DNA of 64,000 nucleotides from assembly GCA_963565915.1 (NCBI GenBank), contig OY751488.1, positions 2,728,001 to 2,792,000 of the forward strand, in the 5' to 3' direction. The notes under the pieces were generated by a model. It did not search any database. It worked only from the letters and a program-made list of their open reading frames with translations, and was not told the origin of the DNA. The translations under genes and the position numbers were made by a program. Each line of letters opens with the position of its first letter. The first letter of the stretch is position 1. Below, piece by piece: positions 1 to 11,776 of this stretch. The stretch comes from Entoloma clypeatum. Lineage: Eukaryota > Basidiomycota > Agaricomycetes > Agaricales > Entolomataceae.

Positions 1-762
1 ATTCGGCCTTCAAGGGCGTCTGGAATCTGCAATGACTCCAACGCCACAGTCTCACACAAAGAAAACTCACTTTTCGAGAAGCAGAATGGACTTGAGAACT
101 AAGTTCTGTATGCTCCCTGTAATATTTACTACGTTGAGGCGTAACCGGCGGGGCAGACTCCCCTCTACCTCCCTGGCAAAAGCGTGAGCCACGATAGTAG
201 GGACGACGGGTCGATTTGTATCACAAACCTGTAAAGGAGCGGGCCCTTTCCGAACCCCGCTTTCAAAAGCACCTTCGCGTTCTTCTACGAGGTTACCATG
301 GCTTGGATCAGAATGTGACGCGGCATCGAACGGAGGGGATGGTGGCCGAGGTATGATTGTTTTTGCCTGATTTTCGCGTTCCTTTTCTCGTCTTCCCTTT
401 TTCTCTTTCCTGCTCTGGCGCCTCTGACGTTCAATCACCATCTCCATACTATCAAAATTACGCAGGGCGGCTGAACTTTCAGTGACTTCCGTCTTGATTG
501 GTGTTGTTGGAGGCGTGACATCGCGAAACGAGCTTGCTCGAGACCTTGTACGCGTCAAACGATTGGTCGATATGGCCGGCTTGGAAAGTGAGGTAACGCT
601 TGGTTTATGGGACGGGTTCTTGTTTTCGGTGACGCGTGACGACTTTGCATTCTCTGCAGTCAGGAATTGGCGCATCTGATTGCTACGGTTTTCAAGGTCC
701 TCGCGAGTAATTCCGAGAGTATGAAGCAGCTGTGAAATAGGTGATGTCGGAGGGTCAGGCAT
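1..762 (-). CDS. Unrecognised protein, 5' part only
   Basis: The first exon runs from an ATG at 762 down to about 71, where a GTGAGT donor follows. A TTGCAG acceptor near 27 suggests that a second exon runs off the window. The visible 230 residues start with MPDPPTSPISQLLHTLGI and are mostly low complexity. They include Ser/Arg-rich and proline-rich stretches, and a highly basic coiled-coil-like segment of Arg, Lys and Glu around residues 110-135. There is no signal peptide, membrane segment or catalytic motif. I do not recognise the family. A nuclear regulatory protein would fit the basic and disordered composition, but that is only a guess. The gene lies tail to head with the ligase IV gene, about 240 bp from the ligase stop codon. 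Confidence 0.5.
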
Positions 763-1000
763 ATTTTATCACTGTGATCTAGCTGCTGAAAGCGAGGGAG
801 ATGAATGTGGCCGTTGCTGAATCTAGGAAACAAGAGGCGTTTTGATGGGTCTTGAGCAGGAACGAGGCGCTCGGAGCGCGTTTCTTCCGGTTCCACATCA
901 TGATCATCATGTTGATCACACGCATACACAGTAGACTACATACAGCAAGCGGGCATACATATAGTAAGAACTCAAGGCATAAATTCTAAATTGAATGATA

Positions 1001-4000
1001 TCAATTCATGGATGGAATACAAAGTTCCATGAATTTCACCTTCTTCGTCGAGGAGTGTCTGCTCGTCCAGACAGGCTTGAACGTATTCCGACACAACAAG
1101 ATGTCGATGTTTCGGCCTATCTGAGTTAATTCAAGTAAAAGCGCAATAGATAGGACTGACTTGGAAGTACGTTTCATCAGATCCAGACGACGACTATCGT
1201 CACGCTTGTCGATGACCACATGTGTTAATTTAGGTTCATCGAGGCCTACCACCCTGCCTCCATTCGCCCGTATCGTCTCAGCGAGTGTCTGAAAGCTGAT
1301 AACACACATGTCAATAGATTGGGCGGCTTGGGGTGACAGCACTAAAAATAACCTCTTGTTGAGGTCTGCCTCAAATCTCGACTTCACTGGCTGGCCATTC
1401 TTTGTCGCATTTTCAGGACTGTCTAGGTAGAAACAGCTGGCGACGGATTATGGTGGCAGACATGGGTGAACCACTCGAACGTACAGATGTTTGAAAATGT
1501 GTTCTTGATCGTATTCCATCGCAGTTTCGATTTCCCCCATCTTGACATCCTCAAAACTGCCTTGAGACTAGGCCTCTCGGACATCAATAGAGGGAGCATC
1601 AAAGAGTAGATATGGAGATCCTTCACCTTGCTGTCAAACCAGTCATCGAGGTCAATGTCCCCACCCTCCTCTGTGACATCAGCATTATCAGACTCCGGGT
1701 CAGTTGCTGAATCTGGCTCATTCTGGAGACCCTCGTCTTCTTCGAATTTCTTGTAGTCAATCTTTAACCAGTCTGCGAGAGCAGGATCCATATTGTCTTC
1801 TTCCTTCACAACTGGTTCTGGAGACTTCGAGCCCACAGATATGGTCATGGCAGGTGCAGGGGCGGATACGTCAACTTCGTCTTCGCTAGACTCTTCCTGG
1901 TATACAGCTGTTTGACTGCGCGTTTTGCTTGCATGGAAAAAATACCTGTAATTTAGAAGTGTCATGGTAGGATTTCACAGGATAAACACTTGAAACTACT
2001 GTTTTTGCAATGGCACGAGCTCTCCAAGGCTGGCCGAATCCATCACCCACCCAGGCTTAATGACATCGTAAATTCCCTTATCGATCAAGAGTTTGAGGTC
2101 ATAAGCTGGGCACACATGGGCTCGATGTCCAATCAAGGGCTGGGGCGACGCACGGATGACTTTGCCCCCATACACAATGAAGAGGTCTGGTTGGTTCGCG
2201 GCAATTTGAAGACATGTGCCGCCGTTCTTGTGTATGCTGTGAGATAGTCAGGTCACAAGCGATATGCAAAGGGGGAAGAGGACTGACAGCTTCGCTAGTT
2301 CTTTCTTATCTTCTTCACCTGTACGACTCTTCGGGTCGGAAATGACCACTGGTAGAGATCAGTTCGGGCATAGGAGAACTAGACAAGAACTGTACCGAAT
2401 TTTATGCCTTTGAAAAGGTCTGTCTCTACCTGCACGCCCTTGAGTTTAGGTCCTTGATATTGGGAGAGTACCGTGGCCTACGGACGATCAGAAGTGAGGA
2501 TTCAGAGACATAGATTTAAATACCTTTTTAGCTACTCTCTTCTGCTTCTTCTTGGTAATTCTGATGGGGGGGATGTCAGTGAACGTAGGGGTGCCCAAGC
2601 GACATTGCATACCCCATATCACTCTCCATTTTCCGCTTCTTTTCAAACCTCATGCTTTCAAGCACAGCTATCCCTCTAATCAAATATAATCACAAGCCTG
2701 AAAACAGGACGAACCTGTAGCGGTCATACAGTCAGCTAGCGTGAGGTCGTCACGAATGGATAAGGCTCTAGGGAAGCGCATTGTAAAACCCATATCATAT
2801 TGGTCTGTGATGAAGAAGTGCATGTCAGAGATAAGAAAAAAACACAAGGGTAGTAGGTATTACCGGATGCCACGATTTCTGCTGCCTTGACCTTCAGGAT
2901 AAAGGAACTGAAGTCCCATTAGGATATTGATCATGAATCTATGCTCATGACTGACTCTTCAGGTTCAAGATAGACGTCCCCCTTGTCTTCATGTGATCGC
3001 TTGGCAGTCAGCAGAAATTCTGGGGGGTGTTTTGGGTCCCAGTTTTTCCATGGCTTGTCTCTTACCCAGACATAATCGGCGAACGATAAGCCGGAACCTA
3101 TTCGGACAAAGGTGCTGTATCTGAACATGATGGTTACGATAACTGCACACGAGAACTTCCTGACTCACTTGGGTTCTTCATCCTCCTCTGTTACCCGTCT
3201 GTCGTCTAGGACTGCACATATAAGCGTGGAAACCCCACCACCGCGCTTTCCACTACCGTAGTTCCCAGCTTCCATGTCTGAGTCTCGGAGGGGTTTGAAA
3301 GTAATCAGAATGAGGGCTCACCGACTACAAGCACGTCCAAAGTCTCCCCCATATTATCCTTTAAATCATTTCCATTTGAGCGGAAGTATATCTCCTGAAT
3401 TCCGACGCACCATATATTCAGGCTTAACCTGCCGAAAAGAAAAACAGGATTAAATAGCTGTGGACAAGTCGTCTAACTGAAGATAGAAGGCTCACCTTGA
3501 TCCAGTCCATATTCCGCCCATTCAAAACATACTTGGACAACGGGTGCTTAATCACCAAGCCCTCACCCCGTGCAGCCATGACTTCATCCATCCTCAGCCT
3601 GACATCCTTTGCTGTTATCCCCTTAAATTCCACAGCGAACTCGAGACGTCCTGTTATCTCCTTCAAGCAACTCCGTAGGTTTTTCTTACGGAAAGACGTC
3701 GATCTGTGCAGCAGTGATTGTCCGTTGAGATAAAGAAGATCGAAAACCTTGACTTTTTTAAGAAAAAAAAAATCATGAAAAACTCGTTTCGAGAATTGAA
3801 AGATCCTCACAGCACGGCCGGGGGTTGAGTTCCTTTTTCGATCTATCTACAGGGGACATCAGCAAAAGGTTTGTAGGAGGAGCAATGTCGATCAAACCCA
3901 AAGCGGCGGTCTTCAAGGTCCCAAATGGCAAGTTACGCTCCGAAACAGGATCCCACACAAGCATTTCACCGTCAAGAATGATGCTGCACCCGGGATCTAG

Positions 4001-5434
4001 TCAGAGAGATGCTTCATCTAGGTTACAGGTCACGAACTTATCGATGCGAGGATCGAAGGCTTGGTCAATATGAGGGGTCAAACTTCCTATTCCAACGTGC
4101 TTTCCGTAAAGATATGTGTAGTCCTTCCCCTTCCTTTATTGCCTCTGAGCAAAATGTTCATCAATGGGAAGCAGAACAACTCACCGGGAACAGTAAAAGT
4201 ACTCGTTACCCCTCTTATGCAATTGCATTCTCTCCCCGTCCAGTTTTTCTTCAATAAAGAATTCATGCCCACCCATCTCTCGAACGGATTCTTCGATCTT
4301 CTTGGTTGGTCGTTTGCACAGCATCGGAGCGAATGCGTGGAATAGCTGAGCCGTTTTGTCCTAACCGAAGTGCCTGTTAACGAAGTGGGGAGGGAAGGGG
4401 CCGGTCTCCCAAAAAACGCACCTCCGCATTCAGCCGGAAAGAAGGATCCCAGAGATCCCATGCAACCTTTTTGAGATCCGAACATGTATTGTAGAGATCT
4501 TGTGCGTCCGGATGAAATACGGAGAACACAGTGCTCTCCTTGACAGATATGTTCATGTCTGGAATTTGCTCCGTAATTCACAAAGCGCATTTTCGATAGC
4601 TGCCTATTACCTTTCAGAATGATGCGCACAATCCAGCGTTGCTCTTCTGGGGTCGACCTGTTGTAAACTCGTTGAAGGATTTTAGATTGAACATCCCTGC
4701 AGCTTTTTAGGCACCCTGCAGAAACGCAGATGATAGCAGGACACACTGTTTCCCCATATTTTTGGATAGTTCATCGAGAATGTCGTTCAGCTCGTCGATT
4801 GACAATGAGCCCTCGATGACTGACGACCGTTTACTGACGACCTCAAGCAGAACAGTTGGGAAGTCCCCTGATGTTTTCTAGAAAAGTGATAGGTTATCCT
4901 GAGAGAGAGAATCACAGATTTGTACGTACATCTCTTTCGGTTGGTTTTTTCCAATTGAGGAGTCGGATTGCATCGGGATCTTTCATTCCCAAAGGAATGA
5001 GTTTTATATACGTCTTTGCAAGGTTCTTCTCCTTTAAACCGTACACCGCACGCTCCCGGTCTTTCTAAGAAAGAGGGTGGTGGTGCTCAGCTAGTCCACA
5101 AAGACGCTCTGGATGGATACCTGCGGAAGCATCAAACGAAGCACGGGGTAAAGATTGTACCCTTTCTCTTCTCGCCAATGCTGTGAAATGCTGGAGCTTA
5201 AAATTCCTGGAGATGCATGGGCCATACATTGAACCAAGCATCTATCAACTTCTTTCTCCTGTCCTGTTTCCTTTCAGCTTGGAGCTTTTCAAAGAGGCCG
5301 ACTAATATTGCAAAGGGAGCGGTTCCTATGTTTTGAGGAGGCGCAATGCATGTAGTGGACACATTTGAATCTTCTTGTTGGGGGTGAGCCTTGGGGGAAG
5401 TGGGAGGAACAGAGGGTGCAGGTGTTGCTTGCAT
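1001..5434 (-). CDS. LIG4: DNA ligase IV (ATP-dependent, end joining)
   Basis: Multi-exon gene for the nuclear ligase that seals double-strand breaks in non-homologous end joining, normally with an XRCC4/Lif1 partner. The N-terminal exon (from the ATG at 5434) carries the ligase N-terminal fold with PFAILVGLFEKLQ. The adenylation motif I, EEKLDGERMQ, has its catalytic Lys codon at 4244-4246. Further along are the EMLVWDP segment, motif III VFDLLYLNG, motif IV GEGLVIKHP and motif V WIKV (about 3500-3960). The C-terminal part holds two BRCT domains joined by an acidic linker (about 1420-1960). The last BRCT exon, with its GGRVVG turn, ends at the TGA at 1001. Many 50-60 bp introns break the frame, so exon edges are approximate. 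The gene is divergent from the kinase gene, with 91 bp between start codons. Confidence 0.93.
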
Positions 5435-5525
5435 GAGATAGTGTGGTACTTACGTCAAGTCTCTAACCCATGTGACTCACGCGTTCTTTGGTTCTGTTTA
5501 TTCCAGACAGCCTTCCCTCCTGATA
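5435..5525. promoter_or_regulatory. Short shared promoter between ligase IV and Nim1-type kinase
   Basis: Only 91 bp separate the divergent start codons (127 bp if the kinase starts at its second in-frame ATG, at 5562). Both 5' leaders and the core promoters must fit here or overlap the coding exons. No clear TATA box is visible. A co-regulated bidirectional promoter is an inference. Confidence 0.45.
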
Positions 5526-7928
5526 ATGGTCAGCCGCATCCTGTATTTCTTTCACAACATCATGACTGACCTGGGCTTCCCCTTAGCGCCCCGGAAAAAA
5601 GCAAAAGACCCCAAGAGCATTGGTTTATGGAAGATTGGCCGAACGATTGGAACTGGGAGTTCCGGTATGTCTCCGTTTGTGAGCCAGATCTTCCACATAC
5701 GACTCGCTTTTTCAGGCCGAGTAAAAATCGCACGTCATTCCAAAACCGGTCAATATGCTGCCATCAAGATAATCTCGAAAGTCTTGCTCGATTCGCGAAC
5801 ATCGCTCAACCACCTGGCTGATGAAACCGAACGTGCTCGCTTAGCCATAGAACGAGAGATAGTCGTCATGAAGCTCCTGGACCATCCGAACGTGATGCGG
5901 CTCTATGATGTCTGGGAAACCTCTTCCGAACTCTTTCTCATCCTCGAATATGTCCAAGGCGGTGAACTGTTCGATTATCTCTGTCAAAAAGGCAAGCTTC
6001 CTGTCGCCGAGGCTTTAAACTACTTCCAACAGATTATCGGCGCGATGGACTACTGCCATCGGTTCCACATTGCCCACCGAGACTTGAAGCCTGAAAATAT
6101 CCTCCTGGATAAGGACTACACTATCAAGATAGCCGACTTCGGGATGGCGGCTTGGCAAGGTGACGAAATCAACGGCATGCTCCGTACATCATGTGGTAGT
6201 CCACACTATGCTTCTCCGGAAATCGTCAATGGCCAAGCATACAATGGGTCAGCTGCCGATATCTGGTCTTGTGGTGTTATCCTGTACGCACTTCTGACAG
6301 GTAAACTCCCATTCGATCATGAGGATTGTGGAGTTCTACTTGATCTAGTTCGAACGGGCAAATATGACATTCCTGCCGATGTCGACCCTCTGGCCCAAAG
6401 TCTTATTCGGCAAATGCTCCGCCTGGACTCAGTGAAACGGATAACTATGCCCGAAGTCATGCAACACCCTTTTTTCACCCTTTCCAAGCCCAAGTTGAAC
6501 AATCGATCTCTGCTGCATATAGTTGATATGGCACAACCCAAGGAATGCGCCCCTATTGATCCCCACATCTTTGCGAATCTCAGAGCCCTCTGGCGTGACA
6601 CACCGGAACAGAACCTTATCGAAAGTCTCCTCGGCCATACGCCGACATTGCAGAAGGGGGTTTATCATTTGTTAATGGAGTATAGATCTAAACACTCTAG
6701 CATGTATCAAGATGAAGAGGAGAAGATTACACGAGAGAAGCTCGAACGTCGTAGGAGCAGGAAGACCGAAAAGGAAGCAGTACTGGAGACATCCTCCATA
6801 AGTGCAAATAGAGAATCATCACTCTGGTTTCTACCACCTCGAGACGATCCTCCCACTCCCAGAAGGGCCGCAGGATGTCGAGAGTCTGATCAGTCTATTT
6901 GCTATCGTGGAACCAATGTCGCGGCTCCGATTTTCGAATCGTCTTCATCTCCACCGCCCCCGCTCGATTCCACCCTGAAGGATGGTTTGCAGCTGCTGAG
7001 CGTCCCTGAATCGGAAGACGATAAGATGGAAGCATTTTTCCATCAGATCGTCCACCATCTCAACGCTCTGGAACCAAGAACGGCGGCTCGTCATGATCAT
7101 AGCCTCGGTAGTCCTTCAGACGGTCACAGCCATCAAGGAAGTCAAGCACCACCCCCAACCCCTACCAGTGTCCTTCGTCGCTTCCCAGTTCACAAATTCG
7201 TAGGAGAACGTCCCACCCCTCATATACTATCGCCGCACAGTGCAACGAGGCCGTTGAGTGTCCGACGCAAGCCCCGGTCAGTACAGCATTCCATCGATAT
7301 CGGCGATAAAGAAAACGCGTTTGAAGTGGCGAAAAAATCCTCTCTCAAAAAGGGTAAGAGACCGGGCATCGGAATTGGTGAAAAGAGAGTACATATTCTT
7401 GAGCCTACAGAGCGAAGAGCATCGACATTCATCAAAGAAGGGGACAAAAGGATCGTTTCTCCAGACTGTACGGATGTCGGATCGTCCATTCCATCGTCTC
7501 CTCCGGCCATATTTTCTCTACCGCCATTCTCCGCTTCCTCGCCGAAACGCACATGGTTTGGTCATGTCTTCAACTTCCGACCTGCGACTTTCAGTCTAAT
7601 ATCAGCGCATGACGCTCAGACCACACGAAGCGAGTGTAGGCGGTTGCTGATAGGCATGAACATCCGACTTATGCCGGAAGATCCTGATGGCCTCGGTTTT
7701 TTTAGGTGCAGGTTAGACGAGGTGAAAGAACCAACCGGGGTCATGAACGTCTTGAAAGCTGTCAAGTTCAGGGTAGTGTTCCAACACCCGCAGTTATGTG
7801 GCGACGGACATGAAGAGGTCCTTATGATGTCGTTGACGTTGATTCACGAGAAGGGATCAGTGGAGACATTCCGAGAGGTCTGTAGCCGGCTAGAGCAGGA
7901 TTGGACTTTGGAAACTATGAACAATTAA
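5526..7928 (+). CDS. Nim1/Gin4/Hsl1-type Ser/Thr protein kinase
   Basis: CAMK-family kinase that in yeasts links septins and cell size to Wee1/Swe1 and mitotic entry. The kinase domain has a glycine loop IGTGSSG|RVK, Lys in AAIKIISK, HRDLKPEN, DFGMA, a GSPHYASPE activation segment, and DIWSCGVILYALLTG. A long Ser/Pro-rich tail follows. The last 90 residues resemble a KA1-like membrane-binding domain (FRVVFQHPQL to SRLEQDW). A 51-bp intron (5665-5715, GTATGT to TTCAG) splits the glycine loop. It has no stop and a length divisible by three. ATGs at 5526 and 5562 are both possible starts; the MTDLGF start at 5562 is the more protein-like. Which paralogue (Gin4, Hsl1, Cdr2) cannot be told here. 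Confidence 0.88.
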   Translation: MVSRILYFFHNIMTDLGFPLAPRKKAKDPKSIGLWKIGRTIGTGSSGMSPFVSQIFHIRLAFSGRVKIARHSKTGQYAAIKIISKVLLDSRTSLNHLADETERARLAIEREIVVMKLLDHPNVMRLYDVWETSSELFLILEYVQGGELFDYLCQKGKLPVAEALNYFQQIIGAMDYCHRFHIAHRDLKPENILLDKDYTIKIADFGMAAWQGDEINGMLRTSCGSPHYASPEIVNGQAYNGSAADIWSCGVILYALLTGKLPFDHEDCGVLLDLVRTGKYDIPADVDPLAQSLIRQMLRLDSVKRITMPEVMQHPFFTLSKPKLNNRSLLHIVDMAQPKECAPIDPHIFANLRALWRDTPEQNLIESLLGHTPTLQKGVYHLLMEYRSKHSSMYQDEEEKITREKLERRRSRKTEKEAVLETSSISANRESSLWFLPPRDDPPTPRRAAGCRESDQSICYRGTNVAAPIFESSSSPPPPLDSTLKDGLQLLSVPESEDDKMEAFFHQIVHHLNALEPRTAARHDHSLGSPSDGHSHQGSQAPPPTPTSVLRRFPVHKFVGERPTPHILSPHSATRPLSVRRKPRSVQHSIDIGDKENAFEVAKKSSLKKGKRPGIGIGEKRVHILEPTERRASTFIKEGDKRIVSPDCTDVGSSIPSSPPAIFSLPPFSASSPKRTWFGHVFNFRPATFSLISAHDAQTTRSECRRLLIGMNIRLMPEDPDGLGFFRCRLDEVKEPTGVMNVLKAVKFRVVFQHPQLCGDGHEEVLMMSLTLIHEKGSVETFREVCSRLEQDWTLETMNN

Positions 7929-8212
7929 AGGGAATCATCGATTGATCCGGCTTTAATTGCTCGAAAGAATAAATCAATGGCATGCTGGTACTGTAAACAA
8001 GTGGAACCTTCAATTTGAAGCAAGCATCACTGTGCGGTATATTGACGGAAGCAAAGCAGTATCCATGTGGACTCACCCTCCAACCTACCACGTGCACACA
8101 TCTCGTCTTCCTCCTTTGCATACTTAAGGTAAACGCGTTGTTGTTCCTATATACACACCCACACCTCCATCCTACGTCTACAGATCCCTCTTTCGCCCTC
8201 CAACAATTCCCA

Positions 8213-8687
8213 ATGGCCGAGAAACAGGACACGACTCTGTCCACCGATGCCGGCACAGGCGCCCGAGACGGCGGCAATGGCAACGCAGGGCCCAAGGCTA
8301 TCATAAAGAACGTTGATATGAGCGAAGAGATGCAGCAGGAAAGCGTGGACATTGCCTCTGCGGCTCTGGAAAAATATAACATCGAGAAAGATATTGCCGC
8401 ACAGATAAAGAAGGAGCTTGACCGTCGACATGGACCAACATGGCACGTCGTCGTGGGGAAGAATTTTGGCAGCTATGTCACTCATGGTGAGCTCCTCTGC
8501 AATATTCCTTCCTGCTCATAGCCCAATCCGATCTCCGTCCTCGCGATAATCTACTCGGGTCATCGAAAATCTTCTCAACTCATCTCGTTACCTGTGGCTG
8601 CGATGCTGATGTTGTGACGCCACAGAAACCAAGCATTTCATCTACTTCTACGTTGGCAGTTTGGCCATTCTCATTTGGAAGTCGTAA
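8213..8687 (+). CDS. Dynein light chain LC8 (DYNLL type)
   Basis: Two exons, 8213-8486 and 8626-8687, separated by a 139-bp intron (GTGAGC to CACAG). Together they encode the complete LC8 fold. Helices lie in [20 protein letters not shown] and in the [14 protein letters not shown] stretch. These are followed by the hallmark [16 protein letters not shown], then [11 protein letters not shown] and SLAILIWKS at the C-terminus. LC8 is a homodimeric hub that binds the dynein intermediate chain and many other partners in the cytoplasm. Oddly for this very conserved family of about 90 residues, there is an extra N-terminal stretch of about 36 residues, rich in Thr, Gly and Ala, before the core. An internal Met could be the real start. 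Confidence 0.93.
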
Positions 8688-8920
8688 GGAGGTCGATTGG
8701 ATTCGGGAATCGCAGGCGGCTAGATGTGTGACGATTATCACTCTCTTAGTTGCACCCAGACTTTCGAAAAATGTTTTTCACGCATCCGATATGACTGCAG
8801 GAAGATAGCAATGTGCATTGAGATCAATCAGTCCATATAGTAAGGAGTAAGATGATAGTGGTATAGACTATAAAGCTATCGGAAACCATGAATAGTTTGT
8901 CCAGAATGTACATAACTCAC

Positions 8921-11776
8921 TCAACGCCACTTGACCACTTCAATGGTCACTGTTTTAATACATAAACCATCGGCATCATAGACTCCAAGTACGATCTTGC
9001 CTATGTCAGTATATCCAGGTGACCCGTGTAATTCGATGACACTTCTAGGTCCATTATCGACATGCAAAAAATTTGGAAGCGGCTTTCCTGTAACCAACTT
9101 GACATCGAGCTTTCCTGGGGTGATTGAATTTGCTGGAAGAAGCACGCGAAACCTGAACTTTTCCCCAGACCTCAATAGCATCTTCGTATCCTTCGGGATT
9201 GTACGATCGGATGAGACACCTCCCACAGGCGGTCGGTCACCTTTAGAATCTTCGGTCTGAACGGTGCCCGTATCTCCACCCAGCCGTTGGACATAATGGA
9301 TGCCCATACTGAGTTCATCCCCGCTTCCGCTTTTCGCTATGTCTTCTAGATTTCCAGCATGTGTCGGTGGTCTCCTCCATATCTTCGCAGTTTGACTGTT
9401 TATCCTTTTTGGGCCGCCATGTAAATTCTCGCTCAAGCCAGGAGGAGTTGCAGGCCGGTGAGGAACTGGAACCCGGGTCTCGCTCGTGAAAGGAACAAGT
9501 CGCGGTCGGGCGGTAGCGACTGCTGGTGGCGACTCCCCAGCATTTACCAGCGAAAAGGAACTGGTATTCATACCGCTACGGAGGCCGATTACCTTTGATA
9601 CGGTCCTCACAACAGCTTCATTCGCGTGTGCCCTCGTAGACACATTGGACAGAGATGAACCAGTAGAGCCTGAGGACGTCTGCCTCGATAGTTGGTTTTC
9701 CTTGAAGTGGACCTGCGCAGGAGATTTCGGGCGTTCAAAGTCAGGCCTCCGGCGAGGAATCGACTGTTCTCCCGTGGACGTAGAGGGTGAATTAGACATA
9801 ATAGTGCTTCCAGGATGACTTTGAAAACCAGGCCCATCTAGCGGTATCGAAGCGGACTCCGCGACAGTGGACGTTCCACGATCAGGGGGGGTTCTCGTGT
9901 GATGAGATAGCAACATGGGGCGGCTGATCATGGGCCGTTGACGAGGGTTTTTTCTATTGCGGGCTTTGTCGCTCACCACGCGGACGGTACGCTTGATCTT
10001 GGCGATAAATTCACCTTTGCTCATAACACCTGGGCTTCCTATTTCTGACTGATTGCGCTCTGAAACTCGACGTAATCCAAGACCCAAAGTTGCATAATCA
10101 GCTTCACGGGCATGAGAGACTCCGTGTCCAAATGCGGGCTGTGACTTGTCCGTAAAATTAGCATCTCCAGCCCATCCATCGCCTTCTTCGCGCGCCTTCT
10201 GCAAGCCAAGGCTATACCATTTTTGGTCCTGTTCAGTCCAGACGTTTCTCCCTTCCTCGCCTCCTATGGCTGTGTCTGGAACCCTTGCCCAATGCCGAAA
10301 GACGGCCAAAAGTCCAACGATCAGGCACAAGCCCCCAAGGACACCAAATGCGATGCTTAAGCCCAGCACCAGTCTGGCATGTGACGCGGCAGATCTCTCA
10401 GTAGAGTGTGAATCAATGCCATTTCTGGTATGCCCAGGCGGTGAAAAAACAATCGACAAACGGGTGTGTGAGGTCGAGTGCGTGATAGTGGAGTAAGCAG
10501 TAAATGTGACTATGATATGACCGGCCGAGAAATTTGTAGGGATGGCGCCCGTTAGCTGCGCCGTCTTCTGATCGAACTCCAGGTATTGTGCCGCGCCAGG
10601 GTCTTCAAAAGAGGCCGTCAAGTGGATTTCATCGGGGCAAGTAGCATTGGAGAAGTATTGCGCTAGGTTAAACTGGATCAAATCGCCTTGAATTCCCTCG
10701 ATAGTTGGTAATTCGGAAGAAGAGAAGTAGGAGGGTACGACATGTAAAGACACCAGCGTTTGGATGGATTGGTTAAAGACGGTGATCAGCGTCACTGGCA
10801 TGGGTGAATGTGTTCCAGGCGGGAGAGAGGCGTTTCCTGGGTCTCCAGAAAGAGTCCGGGTCGTTTGGTCATACTTCAGCCAACCGGCATACTGGGAGGT
10901 ATCGATCTTCAAGTCGAGGACTTCATGTGGTTGGATACTTTCGCCATCTACAAGAACTCCTGAGTAATCTGCTGGAGAGAAAAGACTGATGCTAAAAGGC
11001 GTGGCTGCCGTTATGTTGATAGTAGGGAGAGAGCTTGTGGATGTAGACAATTCGTGGGCCGATATAATGATGTCGAAAGGGAGGGACAAGGCGCCATAGC
11101 TCTCTTGATCCGAGCAAGACAGAAAGAGAGACAAGACCATCGGTTGAGCAACGGAACCCTCGTTTGGGACGACTCCGTTAACAGTTATTGCTTTCTGATT
11201 GAAGAACATCCACCCAGGTAGATCGGAGCCATCACGAAGTCGAACGTCATAGAAGAGCTGACCATTAGCCTGGCATGTTCCATACTCAAAACCAATGCTG
11301 AAGGACCATTTTGGAGGAATCCGCAGAGCTGGGTTCTGTGTCGCAAGTGCCGAATTCGCTGCAAGCGAGAAGACAGAGGATATAGAGGGCTGCGGTAAAA
11401 CAAACTGATCCTGGAGGGCGAGGGAGATCTTTGGCTCGGAAGATGTTGTCACGCATAGGTTGAAGGTCGAAGATGCGGTTGAATGTGAGTCTTTCGCAGT
11501 TACCGTAATTTTTGTGTCTCCTTCATCCTCCGATGATGGTGTCCCGAAGAAAGTCAAATGATCGACATCGAATGAAAGCCATGTAGGTAGAGACGACGCT
11601 GAATATACCAAAGACCCGATTGCTGGACCGAATGTGTGACTCGAGAACGACCAAGAGTAAGGATTGTTCACACGAGCGACGAGAGGAAGTTGTCCATCCA
11701 ACGGCTTTTGTACAGTCAAGCGCGTAGAAAGTACGGTTACAGCCAGAGCCAGAATGTTCAAAAGAAGGACAAGCAT
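8921..11776 (-). CDS. AXL2: Axl2-like cadherin-fold transmembrane protein
   Basis: A single uninterrupted reading frame of 951 residues, unusual here because most neighbours are full of introns. It has an N-terminal signal peptide (Leu-rich, residues 1-17). The extracellular half carries dystroglycan-type cadherin-like (CADG) repeats with recurring WLSFD/YLEFD and 'F.GTP/LTGAIP' turns and several N-glycosylation sites. One transmembrane helix lies at about 468-492. The long Ser/Pro-rich cytoplasmic tail ends in another beta-rich segment. This is the architecture of yeast Axl2/Bud10, which marks axial bud sites and interacts with septins; its role in a filamentous basidiomycete is likely in polarity or septation. 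The neighbourhood also holds a septin-linked kinase and LC8, which may be chance. Confidence 0.85.
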   Translation of the reverse strand: MLVLLLNILALAVTVLSTRLTVQKPLDGQLPLVARVNNPYSWSFSSHTFGPAIGSLVYSASSLPTWLSFDVDHLTFFGTPSSEDEGDTKITVTAKDSHSTASSTFNLCVTTSSEPKISLALQDQFVLPQPSISSVFSLAANSALATQNPALRIPPKWSFSIGFEYGTCQANGQLFYDVRLRDGSDLPGWMFFNQKAITVNGVVPNEGSVAQPMVLSLFLSCSDQESYGALSLPFDIIISAHELSTSTSSLPTINITAATPFSISLFSPADYSGVLVDGESIQPHEVLDLKIDTSQYAGWLKYDQTTRTLSGDPGNASLPPGTHSPMPVTLITVFNQSIQTLVSLHVVPSYFSSSELPTIEGIQGDLIQFNLAQYFSNATCPDEIHLTASFEDPGAAQYLEFDQKTAQLTGAIPTNFSAGHIIVTFTAYSTITHSTSHTRLSIVFSPPGHTRNGIDSHSTERSAASHARLVLGLSIAFGVLGGLCLIVGLLAVFRHWARVPDTAIGGEEGRNVWTEQDQKWYSLGLQKAREEGDGWAGDANFTDKSQPAFGHGVSHAREADYATLGLGLRRVSERNQSEIGSPGVMSKGEFIAKIKRTVRVVSDKARNRKNPRQRPMISRPMLLSHHTRTPPDRGTSTVAESASIPLDGPGFQSHPGSTIMSNSPSTSTGEQSIPRRRPDFERPKSPAQVHFKENQLSRQTSSGSTGSSLSNVSTRAHANEAVVRTVSKVIGLRSGMNTSSFSLVNAGESPPAVATARPRLVPFTSETRVPVPHRPATPPGLSENLHGGPKRINSQTAKIWRRPPTHAGNLEDIAKSGSGDELSMGIHYVQRLGGDTGTVQTEDSKGDRPPVGGVSSDRTIPKDTKMLLRSGEKFRFRVLLPANSITPGKLDVKLVTGKPLPNFLHVDNGPRSVIELHGSPGYTDIGKIVLGVYDADGLCIKTVTIEVVKWR

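Noticed and set aside
8997..10989. Several plus-strand open frames opposite AXL2
   Set aside because: They mirror the long coding frame on the other strand and resemble no protein family.
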